Shown here piece after piece: positions 45,691-54,896 of a DNA stretch of 64,000 bases. The notes below the pieces were generated by a model, which made no database searches, had not been told where the DNA came from, and worked only from the letters and a program-made list of their open reading frames with translations. The stretch's first letter is position 1; each line of letters starts with the position of its first letter. A program made the position numbers and the translations under genes. Source of the DNA: Chromatiales bacterium (lineage in GTDB: Bacteria > Pseudomonadota > Gammaproteobacteria > Steroidobacterales > GCA-2729495); NCBI GenBank assembly GCA_002729495.1, contig PBYE01000051.1, positions 1 to 64,000 on the forward strand. Reading direction: 5' to 3'.

Positions 45691-46941
45691 TCATTCGTGG
45701 CGCAATGCCTGTGCCGGGTTGGTTACAGCTCCGCGCAACGCAGGATAGATGGTGGCAGCAACCGCAAGGATAAAGGCAACCGTACCGATACGAGTGACAT
45801 CCTGATACTCGACCTTGCTTGGCAATTCGCTGATGAAATATACATCCGGCGCCACGAACTGTATTTGCAGTAAATTCTCTATCCAGATGACTATAGTTCC
45901 GAGGTTATATGCGACCGCAAGACCAATCACTACTCCTGTAACCGTGCCTATTGCGCCTATTAAGGTTCCCTGAAACATAAAAACTTTCAGAACGGACTGT
46001 GCGGATGCACCCATGGAGCGCATTATGGCTATTTCAGCCGCTTTTTCCCTTACGACCATTACCAGCGTCGAAACAATATTAAACGCAGCTACTGCTACGA
46101 TCATCAACAGGATGACAAATATTATTGATTTAGTGAGTTCAATAGACCTGAAGAAATTTGCATGCTGCCGGGTCCAGTCACTTACGTAAACTCCACCGCC
46201 ATAACCGCGCGCTATCGTCCTCACAATGTCTGCCGCGGCAAGCGGATCCGATACCGCGAGATTGATACCGGTTATAGCCGTGTTTAGCCGCAGGAGTCGA
46301 GCCGCATCGGCCAGGTGCACATAAGCGAGCGAGCGATCATATTCGTACATGCCTGCATAAAAAATACCGACAACTTCGAAACGCCGCGTGCGCGGCATCA
46401 TTCCCGCCGGGGTCATCGTACCCAGCGTTGTCATCAGATCCACCTTGTCGCCGATGCCTGCGCCGAGCCGGGTTGCCAGCTCAGTTCCGATGACGATTCT
46501 GTAGCTACCCGACTCCAGGGCGTCCAGCGAACCTTCCCGGATAAGGCTTGCGGCACCCGATGTTTCGGTCTCATCGCGCGGCAATATCCCGCGCAGTTCA
46601 ATGCCCGCTATACCGGCAGCCCCCCTGAGCATTCCCTGCCCCCGGACAAAGGGTGCCGTTGCCAGCACAGTTTCGTTCGACTCTGCCAGGTCCTGCAGGA
46701 AGCTCCAGTCCTCCAGCCGGCCATCCATGCCAGTAATCGTGGCATGCGATACGACAGAAAGTATTCGGTTACGTACCTCAAACTCAAAACCGTTCATTAC
46801 CGACAACACTACGATCAGTACGGCGACGGCCAGCGCAATCCCGATAACGGAAATAAGCGAAATGAATGACACAAAATGACTTCTGCTGCGGGAGCGCAGA
46901 TACCTTAAAGCTACAAACAACTCGAAAGGCCTTACCGGCAT
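45691..46941 (-). CDS. Lipoprotein-releasing system permease, LolC/LolE family (copy 2)
   Basis: A 416-residue inner-membrane permease. It has an N-terminal helix (SFISLISVIGIALAVAVLIVVLSVMNGFE in parts), a large periplasmic domain of about 220 residues, and three C-terminal helices within the FtsX-type domain (NIVSTLVMVVREKAAEIAIMRSMGAS, in parts). It pairs with the permease encoded just upstream (19-base gap) and with LolD. Which of the two acts as LolC (LolA-binding) or LolE (lipoprotein-binding) cannot be decided here. Confidence 0.92.
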   Translation of the reverse strand: MPVRPFELFVALRYLRSRSRSHFVSFISLISVIGIALAVAVLIVVLSVMNGFEFEVRNRILSVVSHATITGMDGRLEDWSFLQDLAESNETVLATAPFVRGQGMLRGAAGIAGIELRGILPRDETETSGAASLIREGSLDALESGSYRIVIGTELATRLGAGIGDKVDLMTTLGTMTPAGMMPRTRRFEVVGIFYAGMYEYDRSLAYVHLADAARLLRLNTAITGINLAVSDPLAAADIVRTIARGYGGGVYVSDWTRQHANFFRSIELTKSIIFVILLMIVAVAAFNIVSTLVMVVREKAAEIAIMRSMGASAQSVLKVFMFQGTLIGAIGTVTGVVIGLAVAYNLGTIVIWIENLLQIQFVAPDVYFISELPSKVEYQDVTRIGTVAFILAVAATIYPALRGAVTNPAQALRHE

Positions 46942-46960
46942 ATGACTGAACCCGGGTTAA

Positions 46961-48214
46961 TCATTCGTATCGCAATACTTCAGCAGGCTGTATGCCGGCT
47001 GCACGCAATGACGGATAGACAGTGGCCAACGAAGTCAGGATGAGCACTACAACTCCAACCCAGAATACGTCTGTTAGCCGCAGATCCGAGGGCAGTTCGG
47101 TCAGGTAGTAAAGATCCGCAGGCATGAACTGGAATCCCAAAGCCTGCTCAAGGGCGGGTGCGAGCGTGCCGATGTTCATTGCCATCGCAATGCCGAGGAT
47201 GATACCGATCACCGCCCCTATCCAACCCACCAGCGTGCCCTGCAGAACGAATACTTTCACTATGTCCTGACGCGAGCACCCCATGGTTCGCAGGATCGCG
47301 ATGCCGCCACGTTTCTCCGTGACCACCATGACCAGGCTGGCAACTATATTGAACGTCGCAACACCGATGATCAGTGACAACAATAACGCCATCATCAGCT
47401 TTTCGATTCGGATCGCACGAAAATAACTCGCGTTCTCCTGTGTCCAGTCACGTACCCGCAACGTATCGCTGTTGGCGATTCCGGAAAGCTGTCGACGAAC
47501 CATTCCCGGCGCCGCAAATATATCAGTGGTGACTATGCGGATACCGCTGACTCTGCCCTGCATGCGCCCGAGTTCATTTGCATCCGCCAGGCTGATCAGG
47601 GCGCGAACGGTGTCGTGATCCTGCACCCCCAGTTCGAACAGTCCCACAACCTCGAAACTGCCCAGACGCGAGCTCACCCCGGCTGCGGAATCAAGCGGCT
47701 GTGGCACCAGGACGGAAATACGCTGGCCGAGGCTTACGCCAATACGCTGTGCAAGTGCGCGACCGAGCACGATCTTGCCTGAGCCCGGTTGCAACTCGTC
47801 CAGGTTGCCGGTCAGCATGTTGTCGGCCACCTTCGAAACTGTGCGCTCCCGTTCCGGGTCTATGCCTGTCACGACAGCCCCGGCATATCCGGCGGGGCCC
47901 GATACCATGCCTTCCAGCTCTATGTACGGAGCGGCGCCACTAATCCCAGTGCCGGTTTGCATATGGCCGGCGATTGTCTCCCAGTCATTGAGACCGCCCT
48001 GCTGACCCAGTACCGATGCATGGGCAGTCATGCCGAGCAACCGATCACGAAGTTCGATCTCGAATCCGTTCATTACGGAAAGAACGACAATCAGGGTAGC
48101 CACTCCCAGCGCCACACCGATGACCGAGGCCGCCGTCACAAATGAGATGAAGCTGTTTCCCTTGCTGGCGCGGAGGTAGCGCAGGCCCAAAAAAAGCGCC
48201 AGCGGCTTATTCAC
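46961..48214 (-). CDS. Lipoprotein-releasing system permease, LolC/LolE family (copy 1)
   Basis: A 417-residue permease of the same family and layout as its downstream neighbour: first helix after SKGNSFISFVTAASVIGVALG, a long periplasmic domain, then FtsX-type helices (FNIVASLVMVVTEKRGGIAILRTMGCS, in parts). It is the first gene of permease-permease-lolD. The two permeases look like tandem paralogues. Heterodimers of LolC and LolE are known in E. coli, so a heterodimer is likely here too. It is divergent from the small periplasmic protein gene. Confidence 0.92.
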   Translation of the reverse strand: MNKPLALFLGLRYLRASKGNSFISFVTAASVIGVALGVATLIVVLSVMNGFEIELRDRLLGMTAHASVLGQQGGLNDWETIAGHMQTGTGISGAAPYIELEGMVSGPAGYAGAVVTGIDPERERTVSKVADNMLTGNLDELQPGSGKIVLGRALAQRIGVSLGQRISVLVPQPLDSAAGVSSRLGSFEVVGLFELGVQDHDTVRALISLADANELGRMQGRVSGIRIVTTDIFAAPGMVRRQLSGIANSDTLRVRDWTQENASYFRAIRIEKLMMALLLSLIIGVATFNIVASLVMVVTEKRGGIAILRTMGCSRQDIVKVFVLQGTLVGWIGAVIGIILGIAMAMNIGTLAPALEQALGFQFMPADLYYLTELPSDLRLTDVFWVGVVVLILTSLATVYPSLRAAGIQPAEVLRYE

Positions 48215-48361
48215 TGTGTACGCCGCCCCCGGGGGGCAAATGGCTGAAATACTGCGTTTCGGGCCGGATTCGGCACGCCGGCATCACCTTCGCCCGCTCC
48301 GGGCTACACCAAACCGCCGGGCTTGTCCATGTACTGTTACATATCCTGAAAAGCGCATGAG

Positions 48362-48370
48362 TGCTATATT
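48362..48370 (+). promoter_or_regulatory. Extended -10 promoter for the small periplasmic protein gene
   Basis: TGC followed by TATATT (48365-48370), an extended -10 element. No good -35 box lies 17 bases upstream. Transcription would start near 48377, 28 bases before the ATG at 48405. Confidence 0.4.
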
Positions 48371-48404
48371 TTCTCCGTTGTGCGCACTGGAGGGTACCAG
48401 TACC

Positions 48405-48683
48405 ATGCTCCGAAAAGCTATGTCCGTTTTGGCAGTGACGATTGCCCTGACTGCGGGTTCGGCAATGGCCGATACCCTGATCGTCAAGGGGATCTCTGCA
48501 ACTGATAATGCAAACCAGCATCCTGGACGCGGCCTTACCAGGGCCAGCGTTGAGTCATCCTGGGGCGCCCCCACGCAAAAATCGGCACCGGTTGGCGACC
48601 CGCCGATTTCGAGTTGGGATTATGAACCGTTTGTCGTATTTTTTGAGTATGACCGGGTTCTGCATACAGTCGTAAAACGCTAA
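48405..48683 (+). CDS. Small exported protein with a BamE-like pattern
   Basis: A 92-residue protein with a clear signal peptide (MLRKAMSVLAVTIALTAGSAMA, cleaved near residue 22; no lipobox). The mature part of about 70 residues has RGLTRASVESSWGAP, which resembles the G-x-T-x-x-x-V-x-x-x-x-G-x-P opening of SmpA/OmlA (BamE-like) domains, and ends in aromatic strands (SSWDYEPFVVFFEYDRVLHTVV). I do not know a function. The start is ATG 48405 after a GGAGGG ribosome site; a longer frame from 48216 has no signal peptide. It lies between the divergent Lol operon and mfd. Confidence 0.7.
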   Translation: MLRKAMSVLAVTIALTAGSAMADTLIVKGISATDNANQHPGRGLTRASVESSWGAPTQKSAPVGDPPISSWDYEPFVVFFEYDRVLHTVVKR

Positions 48684-48775
48684 AACCACTCTACACAATC
48701 TGTTTGCCGGCAAGTTGTCCCGAGAAGGGCGCTCGGGGGTGAGCGTGTCTGTGCCCGCGTATGTGCCGGAGGATG

Positions 48776-48784
48776 TGGGATAAT
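48776..48784 (+). promoter_or_regulatory. Extended -10 promoter for mfd
   Basis: TGG followed by GATAAT (48779-48784), 29 bases before the mfd ATG at 48813. No recognisable -35 box, as expected for an extended -10 element. Confidence 0.4.
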
Positions 48785-48812
48785 CCCTGCCCTGCTTTTC
48801 CCCGCCGGCTAA

Positions 48813-51800
48813 ATGAAACCAGACAACCTGTTAACACCCCGTTTGCCGGTCAACACTGTTCCGGAATCACAAGGCAAAACCCGTTTGGGGTGTGCCTACG
48901 GGTGCTCGGCTGCCTTGCTGCTTGCAGAAATGTTGCCAGATCTTAAAGACCCTGCACTGGTGGTCGTGCCGGGTGTGAACGAAGCAGAAAACCTCGCAGC
49001 CGAACTCAGCTTTTTTGCCGGGGACGATGATTCGGTAAAGCTGTTTCCCGATCCGGAAACGCTGCCATACGATCAGTTCAGTCCGCACCAGGACCTGGTA
49101 TCCCGCCGGCTGGCCATGCTGTCCCGAATCCTCAGCGGCAAACCGGGCTATATCATCGCCGCTGTACCTACCCTTAGCTATCGCCTGCCACCGGCGAGTT
49201 ACCTGCGCACTTTCAGCCTCGCGCTTAAGTGCGACCAGCAATACGGACCCGCCGATTTACAGCATCAACTGGTAAACAGCGGCTATGCCCGGGTCAGCCA
49301 GGTAAACCAGCACGGGGAATTTGCCGTACGTGGCTCGCTGCTGGACCTTTACCCGATGGGTTCCGATCTGCCCGTGCGAGTTGACTTTTTTGATGACGAA
49401 ATAGAAACGCTCCGCTATTTCGACCCGGACACCCAGGTTTCCGGCAAGCAACTGGAAGAACTCACCATGCTGCCTGCCGGAGACTACCCCGTCAGTCCCG
49501 AGGCAATCACCGGTTTCCGCAGCCGCTTTCGCGAACGCTTCGAAGGCAACCCCCAGCTATCGCCTATTTATGCAGAGGTATCCGAGGGGCGTTTCCCTGG
49601 CGGCATAGAGAATTATCAGCCGCTATTCTTTAAAGAGACCCGAACTCTGTGGGACTACCTGCCGCCAGGCTGCAAGGTCATCACGCTTGGCGATGTGCAG
49701 GCGGCGCTTGCCGATAACTGGCAACAGATTGAAGATCGTTTCGAACAGTGTCGCCACGACACAGAGCGGCCTGCATTACGCCCGGAAGAACTATTCTGCT
49801 CGCCGGTGGAACACGGTACGCAAATGGAGGCGCGGCCACGACTGCTGCTTCAGCGTCGCGAACTGCCGGAACAGGAAGGTATCGCAGCCAACCTGAACAG
49901 TCTTCCCGCGCCCACTTTACTCATTCATACGCACTCCGCGGAACCGGTGTCCGAACTGGGTACATTCCTTGAAGGTTACGAAGGACGGGTGCTGTTGGCG
50001 GCTGAATCACCGGGACGCCGTGAGATGCTTGCCGACCTGCTGCGTAACAACGGCATTGAAGTCAGCTCGATCAATCGCTGGGACGAATTCCTTGCCTCAA
50101 ACGCACCTTTAAGCATAGTAGTAACGCCGCTGCAAAGTGGGCTGCGCCTGCCAGAACCGGAGCTCTGCATCATTGCCGAGCACGAACTCTTCGGAACCCG
50201 ACCGGCGGCCCGCCGCAAGAAGAAAGTTAAAGACCCGGAAGCAATCCTGAGCGATCTGAGCGACCTCAATGAAGGATCGCCGGTCGTGCATATAGATTAT
50301 GGCGTCGGTCGCTACCGCGGCCTGTCGTATCTTGATATCGATGGCGTATCGAGTGATTTCCTGACGCTCGAATATGCCGGCGGCGACCTTTTGCACATTC
50401 CCGTGGGTTCGCTGCAACTGATCTCGCGTTACACCGGCACAACGGCTGAAACCGCACCCCTGCACCGTCTCGGCACTGATCAGTGGGAACGGGCGCGGCG
50501 TAAAGCAGCCGAGCAGATCCGCGATGTCGCTGCCGAGTTACTGGATCTGTATGCAACACGTGAAGCGCGGACCGGCCGCAGCTTTCGCGCCGACCCTGCC
50601 GAATATGAACAGTTCTGTGCGGTATTTCCGTTTGAACTTACGGAGGACCAGGAAGGTGCGATTGAAGCGACCCTTGAAGACCTGCGCTCAGAACGATCGA
50701 TGGACAGGCTGATCTGCGGAGATGTCGGATTCGGAAAAACCGAAGTTGCGCTGCGCGCGGCTTTCGTCACCACGATGGCAGGGGGGCAGGTAGCGCTGCT
50801 TGCCCCAACAACACTACTGGCGCAACAGCATTACCAGACCTTCACGGACCGGTTCGCCGACTGGCCTGTCAATATTAAAGTGCTGTCACGTTTTCGAAGC
50901 GCGAAAGAATCGCGGCAAACCATTGCAAGCCTGGCGGCAGGCAAAGTTGATATTGTCATCGGCACCCACAAACTGCTGCAGCAGGATATAGCTTTTGACA
51001 ACCTCGGCCTGGTTATCGTCGACGAGGAACACCGCTTCGGCGTGCGGCAAAAAGAGCGCCTTAAAAACCTGCGTGCCGAGGTCGACATTCTGACCCTGAC
51101 AGCAACACCAATCCCCCGCACCCTGAATATGGCGCTGGGAGAATTACGCGAGCTTTCGCTTATTACCACCCCGCCGGAGTCCCGCCTTTCGATTAAGACC
51201 TTTGTCGCCGAATGGGAAGACGGCCTGATTCGGGAAGCCAGCCAGCGCGAACTCAAGCGTGGCGGGCAGGTTTTTTTTGTACACAACCGTATAGAAGATA
51301 TTCAAAATATCGCGCGACGACTGGAAAAGATTATGCCAAACGCGAGTATCAGGGTGGCGCATGGTCGAATGAGAGAGTCAGATCTCGAACAGATAATGTT
51401 CGATTTCTATCACCGGCGCTTCCATATCCTTGTATGCACCGCGATCATTGAAAGCGGTATCGACTTACCCAGCGCAAACACCATTATTATCAACCGGGCT
51501 GACCGCTTCGGACTTGCGCAATTGCATCAGCTGCGGGGACGCGTCGGCCGTTCACACCACAAAGCCTACGCATTCCTGCTCGCACCTCCGGACAATATGA
51601 TCACAGCCGATGCGCGGAAGCGCCTGGATGCGATTGAGGCCATGGAAGACCTGGGGGCCGGATTTGTACTCGCGACACACGACCTTGAAATACGTGGCGC
51701 CGGCGAACTCCTGGGTGAGCAGCAGACCGGCCAGATTCAGCAGATCGGGTTCAGTCTGTATGCCCAGATGCTTGCGTCAGCAGTCGATGCAATTCGACGT

Positions 51801-52307
51801 GGCGAGACCCCGGACATGGACGAAAGCCGGGCGCTGGGACCCGAGGTCAACCTGCATGTCCCGGCCCTTCTTCCGGAAGACTATATGCCGGATGTGCAGA
51901 TGCGCCTCGTGCACTACAAGCGTATTGCCAGCGCCAGAAGCGAAGACGAACTCAAGGACCTCCAGGTGGAACTGATTGATCGCTTTGGCCTGTTGCCTGG
52001 CGCCACGCTGAACCTGTTCCGGCAAACGCGCCTGCGCCTGCGCGCCTCACTTTGGGGAATCATCAAAATCGAAGCGTGGCCCGCCGGCGCAACAATAGAA
52101 TTTGCTGCCGGTACACGCGTCAGTCCCGCGCAGATAGTCAGCCTTATCGGCCAGGAGTCGGATCGCTACAGCCTTGATAGCCGCCAGCGACTGCAGCTGC
52201 GAACCGGACTCGAAGATCACGAGGCCCGCTTTGCTGAACTGGAAGGGCTTATCGACCGGCTTTGTTCTGCCGGCCCGGACAATGACCTCGTAGCGATGTC
52301 TGTGTAA
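48813..52307 (+). CDS. mfd: Transcription-repair coupling factor Mfd
   Basis: A 1164-residue DNA translocase that removes RNA polymerase stalled at lesions and recruits UvrA. The order of domains is complete. A UvrB-like N-terminus (to about 350) is followed by the RNA polymerase interaction domain (VHIDYGVGRYRGL near 490). The RecG-like motor has GDVGFGKTEVALRAAF, DEEHRFGV, TATPIPRTL and the QLHQLRGRVGRS motif. Last comes the TRCF C-terminal domain (from about 1000). The size matches E. coli Mfd (1148). It is followed 12 bases later by csiV. Confidence 0.97.
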   Translation: MKPDNLLTPRLPVNTVPESQGKTRLGCAYGCSAALLLAEMLPDLKDPALVVVPGVNEAENLAAELSFFAGDDDSVKLFPDPETLPYDQFSPHQDLVSRRLAMLSRILSGKPGYIIAAVPTLSYRLPPASYLRTFSLALKCDQQYGPADLQHQLVNSGYARVSQVNQHGEFAVRGSLLDLYPMGSDLPVRVDFFDDEIETLRYFDPDTQVSGKQLEELTMLPAGDYPVSPEAITGFRSRFRERFEGNPQLSPIYAEVSEGRFPGGIENYQPLFFKETRTLWDYLPPGCKVITLGDVQAALADNWQQIEDRFEQCRHDTERPALRPEELFCSPVEHGTQMEARPRLLLQRRELPEQEGIAANLNSLPAPTLLIHTHSAEPVSELGTFLEGYEGRVLLAAESPGRREMLADLLRNNGIEVSSINRWDEFLASNAPLSIVVTPLQSGLRLPEPELCIIAEHELFGTRPAARRKKKVKDPEAILSDLSDLNEGSPVVHIDYGVGRYRGLSYLDIDGVSSDFLTLEYAGGDLLHIPVGSLQLISRYTGTTAETAPLHRLGTDQWERARRKAAEQIRDVAAELLDLYATREARTGRSFRADPAEYEQFCAVFPFELTEDQEGAIEATLEDLRSERSMDRLICGDVGFGKTEVALRAAFVTTMAGGQVALLAPTTLLAQQHYQTFTDRFADWPVNIKVLSRFRSAKESRQTIASLAAGKVDIVIGTHKLLQQDIAFDNLGLVIVDEEHRFGVRQKERLKNLRAEVDILTLTATPIPRTLNMALGELRELSLITTPPESRLSIKTFVAEWEDGLIREASQRELKRGGQVFFVHNRIEDIQNIARRLEKIMPNASIRVAHGRMRESDLEQIMFDFYHRRFHILVCTAIIESGIDLPSANTIIINRADRFGLAQLHQLRGRVGRSHHKAYAFLLAPPDNMITADARKRLDAIEAMEDLGAGFVLATHDLEIRGAGELLGEQQTGQIQQIGFSLYAQMLASAVDAIRRGETPDMDESRALGPEVNLHVPALLPEDYMPDVQMRLVHYKRIASARSEDELKDLQVELIDRFGLLPGATLNLFRQTRLRLRASLWGIIKIEAWPAGATIEFAAGTRVSPAQIVSLIGQESDRYSLDSRQRLQLRTGLEDHEARFAELEGLIDRLCSAGPDNDLVAMSV

Positions 52308-52319
52308 TCATAGCTGTCC

Positions 52320-53036
52320 ATGATTTCCATAAAACAGGTTTTGCCCGTCTTCGCAGGCATGGGATTAGCCATGGCGACAGCGGCCACCGCACAGGAAGAG
52401 GAAGCGGAAATTGTGAAAGCGCCGCCACGCTACCAGGTTGAACTTCTTATATTCACTAACCTGGACCAGGCGCGTACCACCGCTGAAATCCTCCGCATGC
52501 CCGAACCCGAGATTGCCGACATCCTGGACCAGGATCTCGCGCGCGACGACATCCTGCCCGTCGAAGGTATAGCCAGTGAAGAAGCTGCTGAACCTGAGGC
52601 TTACTGGCAGGCCGTTGAGCCGGGTCAGTACCTGCTTAACGGGGTCGCAGACCGGATAGACAGGGTAGATGCTTACGGCCTGCTTACTCACCTCGCCTGG
52701 CAGCAAGCCGCGCCGGATGTCAGCGAAGCAATTGAGCTGGATCTGGCTGAACTGGGTGTGGATGCCCGCCTGGTCGACGGCAATGTGAACCTCTTTAAGC
52801 AACGCTATTTACACCTGGCCGTGGATGTAAAGCTTCTGGATGCAGCCGGTGATGCGGTGGATAGCTCGGGATTTGCAGACGCCTTCCAGGTATTTGGAGC
52901 GCCAAAGGCCATTCCGGCCATAACAGATTCACGGCGAATTCGGTTGGAACAGATTCAGTATTTCGATCAGCCGCAATTCGGGATCATCGCGATGGTTGCA
53001 AGGGTAGAGGAACCGGAGCCGGTCACTGAACCGTGA
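52320..53036 (+). CDS. CsiV family envelope protein
   Basis: A 238-residue periplasmic protein with a signal peptide of about 25 residues (ending ATAQ), a short acidic stretch, then a PPRYQVELLIFTN start, which is the CsiV family pattern. In Vibrio, CsiV is an essential factor for cell-shape integrity that acts in peptidoglycan assembly; transfer of that role is by family only. The C-terminal part has KQRYLHLAVDVKLLD and RRIRLEQIQYFDQPQFGIIAMV, typical of the family. It lies directly after mfd, as in Pseudomonas, and is convergent with the GGDEF gene. Confidence 0.85.
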   Translation: MISIKQVLPVFAGMGLAMATAATAQEEEAEIVKAPPRYQVELLIFTNLDQARTTAEILRMPEPEIADILDQDLARDDILPVEGIASEEAAEPEAYWQAVEPGQYLLNGVADRIDRVDAYGLLTHLAWQQAAPDVSEAIELDLAELGVDARLVDGNVNLFKQRYLHLAVDVKLLDAAGDAVDSSGFADAFQVFGAPKAIPAITDSRRIRLEQIQYFDQPQFGIIAMVARVEEPEPVTEP

Positions 53037-53053
53037 CCGTGTATAGCCCTGTT

Positions 53054-53971
53054 TCAGGCAGTGACGCCGGGCTCTTTAGTTGACGGCAGCTCCGCGAGGG
53101 CTTCAGCGGCGATTTCTAACAGGTGGTCAATGCTTGTGGAAGCCGTTGGCACCACGGTCGATACTCCAAAAGAGACGGTTACATAGCGATCAACCGGCGA
53201 CCGCGGATGGTGTATAGACAAACCCCTGACTTTTTCGCCAATGTTTGACGCAAGCCTGGCTGCACGCTCCGGATCGGTCTCACCGACCAGCACCACAAAC
53301 TGGTCGTCTGAAAAGCGTGCGGTCAGATCACCGCCGCGCCTCAGCGAACCCGTTATTGCATGGGCAATTTTTCGCAGGCAGGAATCAGCGGCATGGCGTC
53401 CATAGACTTCACGGTAACCATCGAAGCCGTCCACCTGCAGTATGATCAGTCCCAGGCTGCGTTTTTCCCTCCTGGCCATCACCCAGTCGCGTTGTAACAT
53501 GTCTTCAAAGGTACGCCGGTTAAGAAGCCCGGTGGCGCTGTCACGTCCGTCCATACGCCGAAGATGCATACGCGCATCCCTGAGCACCGCCCTTAGCGCA
53601 TCACGCTCCTGATCGTGTTCCTGCAATCTGGATTCGCTGAACTGTTGCTCGGTGCCTACCCAGAATCGTGGTGTCCCCGGTTTTTCGTACAAGGGCAGCA
53701 TGTCCAGAACCAGTTGCTCATCTGCGCCGAGTCTTGAGTGACAGGCAATGCGGACCGTAAATTCAGCATCTTCGGGCTCACCCTGGTGGCCGGTCAGCAT
53801 TTCCTCCCAGGGGTGTTCCAGCAACTCACCCGCGTCGAAACCGCTGGCGGCCTCAAAGGCCTGGTTTACATAAACGACAAGCTGGGGATTTGCCTTCAGG
53901 TCGACAATGGCGGTAGGCACGGGCGACAAATCAAGCGCCTGCCCCAATATGCGTTTATTTAGGCTAAACAT
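53054..53971 (-). CDS. PAS-GGDEF protein with degenerate active site
   Basis: A 305-residue cytoplasmic signalling protein without membrane segments. A PAS domain (about 10-115; AIVDLKANPQLVVYVNQAFEAASGF in parts) is joined by a short coiled coil to a GGDEF domain (about 140-300; DSATGLLNRRTF and VDGFDGYREVYG). The signature site reads S-D-D-Q-F at 221-225 instead of GGDEF, so both glycines and the metal/catalytic Glu are replaced. The inhibitory RxxD site (RGGD, 212-215) is kept. Cyclic-di-GMP synthesis is therefore doubtful; a binding or scaffold role is possible. It appears to be a single gene. Confidence 0.85.
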   Translation of the reverse strand: MFSLNKRILGQALDLSPVPTAIVDLKANPQLVVYVNQAFEAASGFDAGELLEHPWEEMLTGHQGEPEDAEFTVRIACHSRLGADEQLVLDMLPLYEKPGTPRFWVGTEQQFSESRLQEHDQERDALRAVLRDARMHLRRMDGRDSATGLLNRRTFEDMLQRDWVMARREKRSLGLIILQVDGFDGYREVYGRHAADSCLRKIAHAITGSLRRGGDLTARFSDDQFVVLVGETDPERAARLASNIGEKVRGLSIHHPRSPVDRYVTVSFGVSTVVPTASTSIDHLLEIAAEALAELPSTKEPGVTA

Positions 53972-54101
53972 ATACTTATAGAATAAACCCTGAAAGAACC
54001 TGTACTTATGGCCAGGATCATAACTTCGACTGGTCGGCCAAAAAGAAACTATCCGGGCAGATACTACTTTCCAGAGCTCGATCTGGCTGTGATGCCCGTC
54101 A

Positions 54102-54122
54102 CTGTGGGGCTAATCCCCACAG
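54102..54122 (-). other. Perfect stem-loop downstream of the methylthioinosine phosphorylase gene
   Basis: CTGTGGGG (54102-54109), loop of five, CCCCACAG (54115-54122). It lies 30 bases after the end of the minus-strand operon at 54152, but no T run follows on that strand. It may be a transcript-end stabiliser, a factor-dependent terminator aid, or an operator. The rest of 53972-54151 shows nothing else. Confidence 0.4.
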
Positions 54123-54151
54123 GAGAGTGCTGACCACAGGTTTACAGGGAT

Positions 54152-54889
54152 TCAGAGCCGTTGCAGGAATTCAGCGAACAGGGAGGCGGCCGCCTGCATA
54201 CCAGCATCCATGTGTGCGCCGATTTCTGCATGGATGGACCCGTCACCGCGGCCGGCCGCCGCATTCATAACGATGCAGCAACTGGCATAGCTTAGGCCAC
54301 ATTCCCTGGCCAGGGCTGCTTCGGGCATGGAAGTCATCCCCACGACATCGCAACCGTCGCGTTCCAGGCGGTCGATTTCTGCGGCGGTTTCGAGCCTGGG
54401 GCCCTGGGTAACTCCGTAGGTAGCGCCGGCTGTTAGCTGTAGCGAAGCCGAGCGGCCCGCTTCAATTAGATCAGACCTTAGGTCTTTATCATAAGGTTCT
54501 GTAAAATCTATATATTCCACTTCTTCCCTCTCAGCATCGAAGACGGTGTGTGGCCTGCCCCACGTGTAGTCTACGAGCTGGTCGGGGATAATCAGGCTGC
54601 CTGGTGCCAGATCAGGCCTTATAGCCCCCACCCCATTCAGGGCGATGACGCTGTCGACCTCGCATGCAGCAAGGGCTGCGATATTGGCCCGGTAGTTCAC
54701 CAGGTGCGGCGGAATATCCCCCAGAGCGCCGTGTCGCGCAAGGTATACAACCCTGTGACCTGCCTGCTGCCAGGTTAGTAACGCTGCGGACGGCCAGCCC
54801 CACCGGGTCTCCGGCTCCTCAACCTCGCTGACGTCTCCCAGGGGATATAAGCCGGCGCCGGCGCCGGCAATTAATGCAACCGTTGCCAT
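54152..54889 (-). CDS. S-methyl-5'-thioinosine phosphorylase
   Basis: A 245-residue purine nucleoside phosphorylase of the MTAP/PNP family. Bacteria of the Pseudomonas group deaminate methylthioadenosine and then split methylthioinosine with this enzyme, releasing hypoxanthine. It shows RHG (phosphate site), VNYRANIAALAACEVDSVIALNGVGAI in parts, TQGPRLETAAEI and DVVGMTSMPEAALARE (nucleoside site). The subgroup is judged mainly by context: nagZ and mfd are neighbours, as for the Pseudomonas enzyme. I chose ATG 54889, seven bases after the Hpt stop. Hpt, which would salvage the hypoxanthine, is encoded just upstream. Confidence 0.82.
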   Translation of the reverse strand: MATVALIAGAGAGLYPLGDVSEVEEPETRWGWPSAALLTWQQAGHRVVYLARHGALGDIPPHLVNYRANIAALAACEVDSVIALNGVGAIRPDLAPGSLIIPDQLVDYTWGRPHTVFDAEREEVEYIDFTEPYDKDLRSDLIEAGRSASLQLTAGATYGVTQGPRLETAAEIDRLERDGCDVVGMTSMPEAALARECGLSYASCCIVMNAAAGRGDGSIHAEIGAHMDAGMQAAASLFAEFLQRL

Positions 54890-54896
54890 TAGCCGC

